Both the position numbers and the translations under genes were made by a program. 64,000 nucleotides of DNA, taken from Ottowia beijingensis (lineage in GTDB: Bacteria > Pseudomonadota > Gammaproteobacteria > Burkholderiales > Burkholderiaceae_C). Below, piece by piece: positions 13,774 through 22,748 of this stretch; the stretch's first letter is position 1; every line of letters begins with the position of its first letter. The DNA lies in NCBI RefSeq assembly GCF_013423955.1, contig NZ_JACCKX010000001.1, positions 744,001-808,000 of the forward strand, read 5' to 3'. A model generated the notes under the pieces. That model did not search any database and was not told the origin of the DNA. It was given only the letters and a program-made list of their open reading frames with translations.

Positions 13774-14156
13774 GCCGCATCTCCTGGGGTGGGGTCGTTG
13801 GTGGGGGTGTCGGGTTTCTTGCTGAAGAAATCCTGGCGCTGGTGGTAGTAGCCCAGGGCAAAGCGGCCCTGATTGGGTAGGGTCAGGTGCGCGGGGAAGT
13901 CGGCAACGGGGGCCAACACCTCGCCCAACAGCTTTTCAAACCACTGCGCACGACCGGGGCTGAGCTTTTTCAGGTGCGCGTTCTTCAGCCGCAACAAGGT
14001 GGTGAACACCGCCACCGGGGTGCTGGACGCCGCGCCGTAGTAGCGGTCGCGGATGGTGGCATTGAGCCCCGGGCTGGCTTCTTCCTGGGCTTTTTCCAGC
14101 ACGGCGAAAAGCCGCCCCAGCCGGTAGGCGGGGTGGGTGTTGTCGGGGTCGAGCAT
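13770..14156 (-). CDS. Putative internally translated small subunit Cas11c
   Basis: In-frame ATG at 14156 within cas8c, giving a 128-aa helical protein that begins [20 protein letters not shown]. An AAGGA element lies about 12 nt upstream. Type I-C systems are known to make Cas11 by internal initiation in cas8c, and the size and position fit. The call rests on that precedent plus the visible start signal. Confidence 0.6.
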   Translation of the reverse strand: MLDPDNTHPAYRLGRLFAVLEKAQEEASPGLNATIRDRYYGAASSTPVAVFTTLLRLKNAHLKKLSPGRAQWFEKLLGEVLAPVADFPAHLTLPNQGRFALGYYHQRQDFFSKKPDTPTNDPTPGDAA

Positions 14157-15532
14157 GGGCAAAAATTCCTTTTCTTCACGGGGGTGCAAACGGATCTGGC
14201 GGTTCAGGCAAGCCTTGAGGGCGGCGGCGCGCGCATACGTCACCTGCTGCTCGGCGCGGCAGCGGCCCACGGCGGCGTTGAGCCACAGGCGCGGGTAGGG
14301 GTGTTTTCACCGCCCAGCACGGCATCGACGATGGCGCCGCCCAGGCTGGGCGGGATGTTGTCGGCCTTGCCCTGCAGCGCCACGGCGGTGAGCAGGCGAA
14401 ACAGCGAGGGGTACGGCGCATCGTGCGGCCCGCGTACCAGCGCCAGGTCATGAAAATGTTGGGCGATGCGCCGCCCCAGATCGCGCAGCGGCAGGCAGTG
14501 ATAGAAGCGCACGCTGATGCGCGCGGCGTTGGGCGCCAGGCCCAGCACATGAAAGCGCGTCTCGCCCTCTGGACCAGCAAGTTTGCCGCTGTGGATGGCG
14601 CCCAGCAGCGCATGGACAGCTTCTTTTCCTCGATCAGGATCGTCCTTGGGCGGGTCGCCAAAAATGTCGGCCAGCGCGGTTTCAAAGTCAGAATCCCGCT
14701 CGGCCCAGAACACCGTGGACGCATCGCCCACCTGGATGCGCTGGCGCGAATCCTTGCGCAGCAGGTGGTTCAGGGCCGTGGTGTAGGCAAAGGCGGCGGC
14801 GCGGCCGACGGGGGCGTTTTCGCCCTGGCGCTCGGTCTTGCCGTAGGACTCGAAGGCACGGGCGTTGAACGAGACGATATTCGCCCCTGAGGTCTGCGCG
14901 CCCCACACGCCTTTGATGGCGGCGTGCAGCCGCTCCACCGGTGCCACAGCGCCCGTCACCAGGCACATGGCCTGGGGCGCGTCGTCATCGGTGGCCGTGT
15001 TCAGTGCCGCCTGCACCACAGCGGGACGCTGGCAGACCAACTCCACATCGCCGTGCAGGCGAAAACTCAGGAGCGGATTGGCTTCCAGCATCTCGGCCCA
15101 GGCGGGGTGGCTTTGCAGCGCGCTGGGGTCAAAACGCTGCAAAAACCGCTGCACGGCCATCGCGCCCGCATCGGCCTGGGCCGTGGCGGGCAGGGCCGCG
15201 ATGCGCGCGCGGAAGGCGGCGTGCTGCTCGGCCACACGCTCGGGCTTGCCCTTGGTGTCCACGCCCAGCACATATTCCAGCGTGTCCCACAGCAGATTGG
15301 CCGCCACGCCCGAGGTCTTCTTTACCCCCATGGGCACACGAAACGCCTGCGCCACTTTCCTCTTGCCCTGCGGCTCGCGCGTATCGCGGATTTGCAGCAG
15401 ATCACCCTCGGCGCTGAGATCCAGGATGAAGGGAATTTCCTTGGTTTCAATTCCAAAATCAGGCAGGCGCTGCGCCGGGTCGGGGTCGTCGCACTTGCGA
15501 CGGTAATAGTCGTTGAGCGCTTGCAAGATCAT
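13770..15532 (-). CDS. cas8c: Type I-C Cascade large subunit Cas8c (Csd1), one frameshift
   Basis: Large subunit for PAM recognition and R-loop formation, about 587 aa, a normal Csd1 length. It begins [18 protein letters not shown] and carries [20 protein letters not shown] and [20 protein letters not shown] near residue 230. A missing C in the CCCC run near 14302 breaks the frame, and correction joins GGENTP to [15 protein letters not shown]. The ATG overlaps the cas5 stop by 4 bp. The 3' part also encodes an internally started Cas11-like small subunit. Confidence 0.93.
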
Positions 15533-16182
15533 CCGCGTGTCTCCGAAAAAGGCGGCACCTGTACCCGGCCCGCCTCCAGCTTGGCGTCAAAGAAACGCGG
15601 TTGAGGATCGATAGGGTTGCTGAAATCCAGGTCGTGCAGCATCCAGCCCAAAGGGCGGGTTTCGGTGATTGGCGGGATGACCGCTTCACCGTCCTCCACC
15701 AGCCGAAAGTCCGCAGCAAATTCGCGGCAGCCCAGGTAGGGCTGGTTCACGCACCGGCCCTTGCGTGCGCGGCGGGCGAACATTTCGGTGTACTTGGCCA
15801 GCGGATCGGTGCTGCGCTCGGTCAGTTCCAAATCGGCGTGAATGCGGTAAGCCACGTCGCGCAGCAATAGGCCCGCGCGCTGTTGACGCTCATCCTCGAT
15901 ATACAGCCCCAAGTTGCCGCCGCCCGCCGCCATAGCCTGCTGCACATTGCGCGTGGAGACCACGGCGCTGACCTCATTGCGCCGCAGATTCATCCAGCGG
16001 ATAGGGTGCAGTACCTCGATGCATTGCACGCGCCAGCGGATTTGCGGCTTCCACAAGATGGACTCGAACACGGCGCGCGCGGCGGACGGCGTCATGACCT
16101 CATAGGACACGCGCTCGACCTTCATCTCCGGGCGCGTGAAGCAGGCCAAGGGACCAGCGACTTGCAGGCAAAAGCGGGACAT
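15529..16182 (-). CDS. cas5c: Cas5c, crRNA-processing subunit
   Basis: A 217-aa RAMP-fold protein beginning MSRFCLQVAGPLACFTRPEM. In type I-C, Cas5 replaces the absent Cas6 as pre-crRNA endonuclease and then caps the crRNA 5' handle. No cas6 is present here, which agrees. The family features VERVSYEVMTPSAARAVFE and LGCREFAADFRLVED are visible. The ATG at 16182 has a strong AGGAGGAG site at about 16194-16201. The open frame extends upstream, but only over the cas3 end. The stop overlaps the cas8c start (ATGA). Confidence 0.94.
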   Translation of the reverse strand: MSRFCLQVAGPLACFTRPEMKVERVSYEVMTPSAARAVFESILWKPQIRWRVQCIEVLHPIRWMNLRRNEVSAVVSTRNVQQAMAAGGGNLGLYIEDERQQRAGLLLRDVAYRIHADLELTERSTDPLAKYTEMFARRARKGRCVNQPYLGCREFAADFRLVEDGEAVIPPITETRPLGWMLHDLDFSNPIDPQPRFFDAKLEAGRVQVPPFSETRG

Positions 16183-16210
16183 GGTGGGGGTTCTCCTCCT
16201 GTGTTCTTTC

Positions 16211-18455
16211 TCAAATGGCAAAGCCGCCGGGGTTATAGATCGCGTCGTCATCGAGCAGACCGAGCACGCCGTCATACAGGTTGTGCGCATCCACCTGCGC
16301 GTACAGCCCAAGCATGGGCAGGTAGAGGCTGCCTTGCTGGTGCAATCTATCGGCCATTCGTTTCGGGATACTGACGGTGTAGCGCTGCAGCTTGCGCATC
16401 AGCCAGCGCTGTGGGCCTTCGGCTTGCAGGGTGCGCAGCAGTTTTTCGATCTTGTCGTGCTGCGCGGCGTAGCGCACGACCACGCTGGCGCTGTCTGCAT
16501 CGTCGATCAGCCGAAAGGCCTCGGCGGCACTGCGAAACTGCACCGCCAACGTAGCTGGATTGACCTTGAGTTTGCCCACGATGCCGCGCGCATCCAACGC
16601 CTGGCTGTAATAGAACTCGCGGAAATAGCGCTCGAACAGCGGCCGCGCCAGCGGGTCGGCCTGCTGCCCTTGCAGCGTGCTCACGCAGGCCTGCGCCGCC
16701 TTGAGCAAGGTTCCTTTGGGCGGCGGCTCGGGCGGCACGAAGACCACCACGCGGCCCTTGTCCGCCAGCAGCCCTTCGCGGTTGCAGCGCCCTGCCGCCT
16801 GGGCGATGGAATCGAGCCCGGCCAAGGCGCGATAGACCACGGGAAAATCCATGTCCACCCCGGCCTCGACCAGCTGGGTGCTGACCACGCGCAGCGGCTG
16901 CAGGTCGCGCCCTTCGCGCTTGGCCCGCAGCCGCTCCTTGATGTGGGTGATGACGGCCTGGCGGTGCGCGGCGCACATCAGCGCCGACAGGTGCAGCGTG
17001 CCCGGCGGCATCAGGGTATGCAGGGTGCGTGCGGCCTTGCGCGTGCTGACGATGGCGAGCACACAATCTTCAGCGCTCAACTGCGCGGCCAGGTCTTCCC
17101 ATGGCGTGGGCGCGTTCCAGTCCTGAGGCAGTTCCACACGCACCCGGTTCAGGGCCGTGAACAAAGCATCGGGGGCGTCGATGATTTCGCACACGTTGTT
17201 CAGGCCGCGCAAGTTCTTGCTGGCGTCGAAATACGCCGTGCTGGCCAGCGCCGGTTGCGTGGCTGTGCACAGCAGCACCGTTACGCCGTAGTGGCGCACG
17301 AGCAGGTTCAGCACATCCAGAATCGGCTGCAAGAACGCCGGCGGCAGCTGCTGCGCCTCATCCAGCACGATGACGCTGCCAGCGATGCGGTGCAGCTTGC
17401 GGCAGCGCGAGGTCTTGGCGGCAAACAGCGACTCGAAGAGCTGCACATTGGTGGTGACGATGAGCGACGCATCCCAGTTCTCACAGGCCAGGCGGCTGCG
17501 CGCGGTTTCGCTTTCGGGTGCGGATTCGGCCTGGCTGTGATGCTCTACCAGCACTTCATCGCCCAAAGCGGCAAACACGCTGCGGAACACGTCTGCCGTC
17601 TGCTCGATGATGCTGGTGTAGGGGATGGCGTAGATCACGCGCCGCTGGCCGTGGGCCAACGCATGTTCGAGCGCAAAGGCCAGGCTGGAGAGCGTCTTGC
17701 CGCCGCCCGTGGGCACGGTGAGCGAAAAAGCCCGGAGCCAACGCAGCCTTGGCACGGCATTGGCGCAGGATGTCGGCACGCAGAGCGTTGACGGGTGTCG
17801 CCGCCACGGGCCGCGCCGCCATCCAATCGGCCAGCGTGGCGTGCATCTGCGCCAGCGCGGGAAATCCGCCGCGCCGCTCGGGCTTGCCAGCGTCGAAATG
17901 CGCCTCGGTGTCGAGAAAGTCGGCATCGACCAGGCAAGAGAACAACATGCGCAGCCACAGCGCAAAGCCCTCGCCTCCGCCAGGTATGCCCTGCAACGTG
18001 GGCACCCAGCCATCCGTTGCCAGAACTGCTGCGGGCGGCTGCGCAGCCAGGGCCTCGGCCAGTTCCTGCGCGCTGTCGGTCGAGGCCAGGCGGGGCCGCA
18101 AATCCTCGTCCCAATCACCCAAGCCCGCATGGTGTCCCGCAATCAGATACGCCAGCACATGGCCGTAGGGCAGCTTGGACTGGTTGAGTTGCTGCATCGC
18201 CCACAGAGCGCCAGCAGCGGAATGCGTTTTCTCGCGCCCCGCCACTCGGTGCTCGATATGCGCATCCTCGGCCTGCCGCACGTACCGCTGAAAGCCGGGG
18301 CGGTATTTGCCCAGGTCGTGCCAGCGACCCGCCAGCTCGGCCCAAGGCGCTGATGCCGGCCCCAGGGCCTGCGCAAATTCGGCCGCCGCGCCCGCCACGC
18401 CCTGCAAGTGCTCGGCCAACAAATGTCCGCCCGAATGGGCCCAAGGCTCTGACAT
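16211..18455 (-). CDS. cas3: CRISPR effector helicase-nuclease Cas3, one frameshift
   Basis: About 748 aa with an HD nuclease domain fused to an SF2 helicase. HD motifs are RWHDLGKYRPGFQRY (residues 44-58), THSAAGALWA and IAGHHAGLGDWD. Helicase motifs are TVPTGGGKTLSS (Walker A), VIVLDEAQQLPP (DEAQ), LLCTATQPAL and QAAGRCNREG. An extra T in the TTTTT run near 17727 breaks the frame just before Walker A, and its removal gives PGFSLTVPTGGGKT. It is the first gene of the minus-strand cas operon. Confidence 0.95.
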
Positions 18456-18827
18456 CCCACTCCCTCCCGCGTCTTCAAATCAATGTCGATGCAGCGGGAG
18501 CTTAGCCTGCCGATTCGTTCCCCGCCCCACAACTTCAGTTTCCAACTGCGCTTCGTTCACCCATGAGTTCTGGCTGTACGCTCGCGCATTCGCTGGCTGA
18601 AATGTGCGTCGCGCGGAAGCTACAACACTTGGTCCGAAACCAGTCGATCAACCAGTGGCACACCATCGTCAACGACTTGCCCAGACTCGAGTACGCTGTC
18701 GCGCACGCGTTGCAAAGCATTCCGCTGCCCGCAAATCGGCCTTGGTTGATAGCTGCAGCCGCAACGGCAGTCTCACCGTGATTGAGAATGAAGAGCTTTT
18801 AACTGAACAGAGGAAAGGGAATACCCG
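18456..18827. other. Gap between cas3 and dctQ, no convincing gene
   Basis: A 372-bp stretch upstream of cas3 (minus) and dctQ (plus). It should hold the cas operon promoter and marks the right edge of the inserted CRISPR-Cas segment. Only short low-quality open frames are present. A purine-rich AGGAAAGGG at about 18810 serves as the dctQ ribosome site. Confidence 0.6.
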
Positions 18828-19340
18828 ATGCGCCGAAGTCTTGATTTCCTCTACGACGCCACGGCCTGGCTGGCGGCGCTGTCCATGATCGGCGTGCTGG
18901 TCATGGTGCTGAATTCCATCCTCGGCCGCCTGCTGAACTTTCACCTGCCGGGCAGCGACGCCTACGCCGGCTACAGCATGGCGGCGGCGGGCTTTCTGGC
19001 GCTGGCGCACACCTTGAAGAAGGGCGAACACATCCGCGTCACGCTCGTCATCGGCCGCCTGCGGGGCGGTGCGCGGCGTGCGCTGGAGCTCTTGTCGCTG
19101 TCGGCGGCCGTGCTGCTGGCCGGCCTGTTCGCCTTCTACGCCTGCCGGCTGGTGTGGCAGTCGCACCTGTTCAACGACATGTCCACGTCCAACGACGCCA
19201 CGCCGCTGTGGATTCCGCAGCTGTCGATGGCGGTCGGCACGGTGGTTCTGTTCATCGCCTTCGTCGACGAATGGGTGCTGGAAATCCTGGGCCGGCGCAG
19301 CCACGAATCGACGGCCGAGGAGGCGCTGCACAATGAGTGA
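18828..19340 (+). CDS. dctQ: TRAP transporter small permease DctQ
   Basis: A 170-aa inner-membrane protein with four predicted hydrophobic segments (residues about 13-35, 46-65, 83-108, 125-150), the normal topology of the TRAP small subunit. Typical motifs are GSDAYAGYSMAAAGFLALAH and LKKGEHIRVTLVIGRL. The stop overlaps the dctM start by 8 bp. No binding protein is adjacent; the nearest candidate is dctP at 6110-7094, on the other side of the CRISPR-Cas locus. Confidence 0.92.
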   Translation: MRRSLDFLYDATAWLAALSMIGVLVMVLNSILGRLLNFHLPGSDAYAGYSMAAAGFLALAHTLKKGEHIRVTLVIGRLRGGARRALELLSLSAAVLLAGLFAFYACRLVWQSHLFNDMSTSNDATPLWIPQLSMAVGTVVLFIAFVDEWVLEILGRRSHESTAEEALHNE

Positions 19341-20625
19341 CTTCGGCATCACCGCGCTGCTGATCCTGTCGCTGTTCGCCCTGCTGGGCAGCGGCGTGTG
19401 GATCGGCCTCACGCTCACCGGCGTGGCCTGGATCGGCATGCAGCTGTTTTCGGCGCGCCCCGCGGGCGATGCCATGGCCGTCACCATCTGGGGCTCGGCC
19501 TCGTCGTGGACGCTCACGGCCCTGCCGCTGTTCGTGTGGATGGGCGAAATCCTGTTTCGCACCCGGCTCAGCGAGCATGTTCCGTGGCCTGGCGCCGTGG
19601 GTCACCTGGCTGCCGGGGCGCCTGCTGCAAACCAATGTGATCGGCTGCGCCATCTTCGCGGCGGTGTCGGGCTCGTCGGCGGCCACCTGCGCCACCATCG
19701 GCAAGATGAGCCTGCCCGAGCTGGGCAAGCGCGGCTACCCCGAAGGCATCACCATCGGCTCGCTGGCCGGCGCCGGCACGCTGGGCCTGCTGATTCCGCC
19801 CTCGATCATCATGATCGTCTACGGCGTGGCGGCCGACGTGTCGATCGCCAAGCTGTTCATCGCCGGCGTGCTGCCGGGCATTCTGCTGGCGGCGCTGTTC
19901 TCGGGTTACCTGATGGCGTGGGCGCTGATGAACCCCGGCAAGGTGCCGCGCCCCGACCGCGTGATGAGCTGGGCGAGCGGCTGCACGAGTCGCGCCACCT
20001 GATCCCGGTGGTGATCCTCATCGCCGCCGTGCTGGGCAGCATCTACACCGGCGTGGCCACCGCCACCGAAGCCGCCGCCGTGGGCGTGGTGGGTTCGCTG
20101 CTGCTGTCGCTGGTGCAGGGCAGCCTGAACTGGCAGACCTTCCGCGATTCGCTGATGGGCGCCACGCGGCTGTACTGCATGATCGCGCTGATCCTGGCCG
20201 GCGCGGCTTTCCTCACGCTGTCGATGGGCTACATCGGCCTGCCGCGCCACCTGGCCGAATACATCAGCGGCCTCGGCCTGTCGCCCTTCGTGCTGGTCGT
20301 CGCGCTCGCGCTGTTCTTCATCGTGCTGGGCTGCTTCATGGACGGCATCTCCATCGTCGTGCTGACCATGGGCGTGCTGCTGCCCACGGTGCAGGCCGCC
20401 GGCATCGACCTGATCTGGTTCGGTATCTTCGTCGTGGTGGTGGTCGAGATGGCGCAGATCACCCCGCCCGTGGGCTTCAACCTGTTCGTGCTGCAGGGCA
20501 TGACGGGCAAGGACATCGCCTACATTGCGCGCGTCACCATGCCCTTCTTCTTCCTGATGTGTGCGATGGTGCTGCTGCTGTGGTTCTTCCCGCAGATCGC
20601 CACGTGGATGCCGGGGCACATGTGA
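19333..20625 (+). CDS. dctM: TRAP transporter large permease DctM, two compensating frameshifts
   Basis: About 430 aa, a normal length for the multi-spanning DctM subunit. It begins MSDFGITALLILSLFALLGS. The middle part, NVIGCAIFAAVSGSSAATCA and GTLGLLIPPSIIMIVYG, reads in another frame between about 19578 and 19980. The frame then returns for ATEAAAVGVVGSLLL and EMAQITPPVGFNLFVLQGM. These are the hallmark GSSAA and PPS/PPVG membrane motifs of the family. The two breaks cancel, so the protein ends normally. Confidence 0.92.
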   Translation: MSDFGITALLILSLFALLGSGVWIGLTLTGVAWIGMQLFSARPAGDAMAVTIWGSASSWTLTALPLFVWMGEILFRTRLSEHVPWPGAVGHLAAGAPAANQCDRLRHLRGGVGLVGGHLRHHRQDEPARAGQARLPRRHHHRLAGRRRHAGPADSALDHHDRLRRGGRRVDRQAVHRRRAAGHSAGGAVLGLPDGVGADEPRQGAAPRPRDELGERLHESRHLIPVVILIAAVLGSIYTGVATATEAAAVGVVGSLLLSLVQGSLNWQTFRDSLMGATRLYCMIALILAGAAFLTLSMGYIGLPRHLAEYISGLGLSPFVLVVALALFFIVLGCFMDGISIVVLTMGVLLPTVQAAGIDLIWFGIFVVVVVEMAQITPPVGFNLFVLQGMTGKDIAYIARVTMPFFFLMCAMVLLLWFFPQIATWMPGHM

Positions 20626-20697
20626 GCGCCTTCGACGCTCTATGATCCTGATCCGGCCCGCCGATGTGCGGGCCGCGTTGATTGGGAAGTGACGAAC

Positions 20698-21705
20698 GTG
20701 TTCAAGAATCTGATGCTGTACCGCCTGAGCCCCGAGTGGCCGGCGTCCGCAGCGCAATGGGAAGCCGCGATCGCGAACGAGCCGTTCGCCGAATGCAGCG
20801 CCACGCAGCAGAAATCCACCGGCTGGGTGCCGCCGCGCGGCGACGAGCACGGCGCGCTGGTCGAAACCGTGGACGGGCAATGGATCGCCCGCTTCGCCAT
20901 CGAGACCAAGGCCGTGCCCGGCGATGCCGTGCGCCGCAAGGTGGAAGAAGCGGTACAGCACATCGAGAAGACCACCGGCCGCAAGCCCGGCAAGAAGGAG
21001 TTGCGTGACCTGCGCGACGACGCGCTGATCTCGCTGCTGCCGCAAGCCTTCCCGCGCCGCAGCACCGTCACGGTGTGGATCGAGCCCACGCAGCGCTGGC
21101 TGGTTATGGACGTGGGCGCGCAGGGCAAGGCCGACGAGGTCATCACCAGCCTGGTGCGCGTGGCCGGCAAGGGCTTCGGCGTGGGCCTGCTGCAGACCGC
21201 CAGCTCGCCGCAGGCCGCCATGGCCGCCTGGCTGGCCGACGCCGAAGGCGACGCCCTGCCCCACGCCTTCAACATCGAACGCGAGTGCGAGCTGAAGGGC
21301 AGCGGCGACGAGCCGGCCGTGGTCAAGTTCACCCGCCACCCGCTGCAGACCGACGAGGTGCGCCAGCACATCGCCGAAGGCAAGCTGCCCACCAAGCTGG
21401 CCTTGGGCTGGGCCGGGCGCGTCGGCTTCATGCTGACGCAGGCGCTGCAGCTCAAGAAGATCGCCTTCCAGGAAGGCGTGTTCGAGGAAGGCGCGAAGTC
21501 CAAGGACGACGACCGCTTCGACGCCGACGTGGCGCTGTCCACGGGCGAGCTGAGCGGGCTGATCACCGACCTGATCGACGCGCTGGGCGGCGAGGCCGAC
21601 CCGACGGCCGTGAGCGATCAGGCGCCGGCCGCCGCACCGGCTTCGGCCACCGAACGCCGCGCGCTGGCCACCGCCGGCGCGGACGACGACGGCCCGCCGT
21701 TCTGA
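20698..21705 (+). CDS. rdgC: Recombination-associated protein RdgC
   Basis: A 335-aa ring-forming, non-specific DNA-binding protein that modulates RecA-dependent recombination and associates with the nucleoid. The start MFKNLMLYRLSPEW is typical. I choose GTG at 20698 over GTG at 20689 because GGGAAG lies 9-10 nt upstream of the former. Conserved stretches include TVWIEPTQRWLVMDVGAQGK and ERECELKGSGDEPAVVKF. The C-terminal tail is Ala/Asp-rich. Confidence 0.93.
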   Translation: MFKNLMLYRLSPEWPASAAQWEAAIANEPFAECSATQQKSTGWVPPRGDEHGALVETVDGQWIARFAIETKAVPGDAVRRKVEEAVQHIEKTTGRKPGKKELRDLRDDALISLLPQAFPRRSTVTVWIEPTQRWLVMDVGAQGKADEVITSLVRVAGKGFGVGLLQTASSPQAAMAAWLADAEGDALPHAFNIERECELKGSGDEPAVVKFTRHPLQTDEVRQHIAEGKLPTKLALGWAGRVGFMLTQALQLKKIAFQEGVFEEGAKSKDDDRFDADVALSTGELSGLITDLIDALGGEADPTAVSDQAPAAAPASATERRALATAGADDDGPPF

Positions 21706-21733
21706 GAACCACCGCTGCCGGCCCTGACGCCCC

Positions 21734-22111
21734 ATGCACGCCGTCTTCGCCATCTGCTTGGGCGCCTGCATCGGCGCGCTGGCGCGCTGGCAGCTGGGCC
21801 TGTGGCTGAACCACCCGCACGCCTTCATGCCCTGGGGCACGCTGGCGGCCAACCTGATCGGCGGCTATCTGGTGGGCCTGATCCTGGCCTGGGCGCACCA
21901 TGCCGAGCTGGCGCCGTTCTGGCGCCTGATGCTGGTCACCGGCTTTCTGGGCTCGCTGACCACCTTCTCCAGCTTCAGCGCCGAGGTGGTCGAGATGATG
22001 CTGGCCGACCGCTGGGGCCAGGCCCTGGCCACCGTTGCGCTGCACCTGCTGGGATCGCTGACGATGACCTTCGTCGGCATCAGGACGGCTTCGCTGCTGG
22101 TGGCCCGGTAG
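21734..22111 (+). CDS. crcB: Fluoride channel FluC (CrcB)
   Basis: A 125-aa four-helix membrane protein that dimerises into a fluoride exporter. It shows GALARWQLGLWL, NLIGGYLVGLIL and GFLGSLTTFSSFSAE, matching the conserved Asn and the TTFSSFS Phe-box of the family. It lies 28 bp after rdgC. No fluoride riboswitch was recognised upstream. Confidence 0.94.
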   Translation: MHAVFAICLGACIGALARWQLGLWLNHPHAFMPWGTLAANLIGGYLVGLILAWAHHAELAPFWRLMLVTGFLGSLTTFSSFSAEVVEMMLADRWGQALATVALHLLGSLTMTFVGIRTASLLVAR

Positions 22112-22123
22112 CCCGGCCGCCGC

Positions 22124-22423
22124 TCAGCCGCCACCGCGGTGCGTGTGCAGGTCGAAGTGCCGCATGAACGCCGCGCGTGCAGAAGGCGGCACGCCATCGA
22201 AGGCAAAGCGCACGTGCAGCCTTGGAAAGGACAGCAGCGCGATGCGGCGCGGCGGCAACGGCACCCAGGTGATGCGCAGCCGCCCATCGCCGATCGCCAC
22301 GTTCACGGCCGCATCTTCGCGCTGCCAGGGATGCGGCGCCAGGGCAGGCGGCAACAGGCGCAGCCAGTCCGCCTCGCTGCCCGCCATGTCGCGCTCGAAG
22401 CGCTCGGGCACCTGCGCCGTCAT
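22124..22423 (-). CDS. Small uncharacterised protein, last gene of the aor operon
   Basis: A 99-aa soluble protein of unknown function, MTAQVPERFERDMAGSEADW to FMRHFDLHTHRGGG. It starts at ATG 22423, overlapping the moaD-like stop, so it belongs to the tungsten oxidoreductase operon. In the Aromatoleum aor operon a fifth gene also follows aorD, so this may be the AorE position. I infer that from gene order only. It could be an assembly or cofactor-delivery factor. Confidence 0.65.
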   Translation of the reverse strand: MTAQVPERFERDMAGSEADWLRLLPPALAPHPWQREDAAVNVAIGDGRLRITWVPLPPRRIALLSFPRLHVRFAFDGVPPSARAAFMRHFDLHTHRGGG

Positions 22424-22676
22424 CACCCCCGGCGATCGGCGGCCAGATGGCCAGCGCGTCGCCTTCCTGCAGGGTGCGCGTGGCGCGGTCTTCGGGCGCG
22501 ATGAACGTACCGTTGACCAGCACGATGTGCACCAGGTGCGGCGGCAGGTGGAAGGGCGCGATGATGGTGGCGATGCTGTCGGTGGGGCCGACGTCCAGCG
22601 TCATCACGTTGCCGGGCCTGATCTCGGGCGGCAGATAGTCGCCCAGCGAGGCAAAGAGCTTGAAGGTGATGCGCAT
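22423..22676 (-). CDS. MoaD/ThiS-like ubiquitin-fold protein (AorD-like), one frameshift
   Basis: An 84-aa beta-grasp protein, MRITFKLFASLGDYLPPEIR to LAIWPPIAGG. The C-terminal Gly-Gly is the site where MoaD proteins carry a thiocarboxylate for pterin synthesis. One G is missing from the run near 22426-22432. With it restored, the frame ends exactly at GG-stop and overlaps the next ATG. A dedicated MoaD inside the operon suggests supply of tungstopterin for this enzyme. Confidence 0.82.
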
Positions 22677-22688
22677 GCGTGGTTCAGT

Positions 22689-22745
22689 GCAAAATCAGCC
22701 TGCAGCGCCTGCACAGCAAGCGCGAGCAGCTATCAACTCAATAGT
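22689..22745. repeat. Comamonadaceae-type dispersed repeat, copy 2
   Basis: Contains CCTGCAGCGCCTGCAC and GCGCGAGCAGCTATCA, matching copy 1 at 5826-5880 almost base for base in both blocks. It sits between the aorC-like and aorD-like genes. Confidence 0.7.
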
Positions 22746-22748
22746 GTT

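Noticed and set aside
9901..18455. Interpretation of the cas operon as a dead, multiply frameshifted locus
   Set aside because: The same type of homopolymer indel affects housekeeping genes such as dxs, so sequence error explains it better; not excluded without accurate reads.
18563..18781. Short plus-strand open frame between cas3 and dctQ
   Set aside because: No family, no ribosome site, and it lies at the presumed insertion border.
19906..21852. Long minus-strand open frame across dctM and rdgC
   Set aside because: Shadow of two recognisable plus-strand genes; no domain and biased composition.
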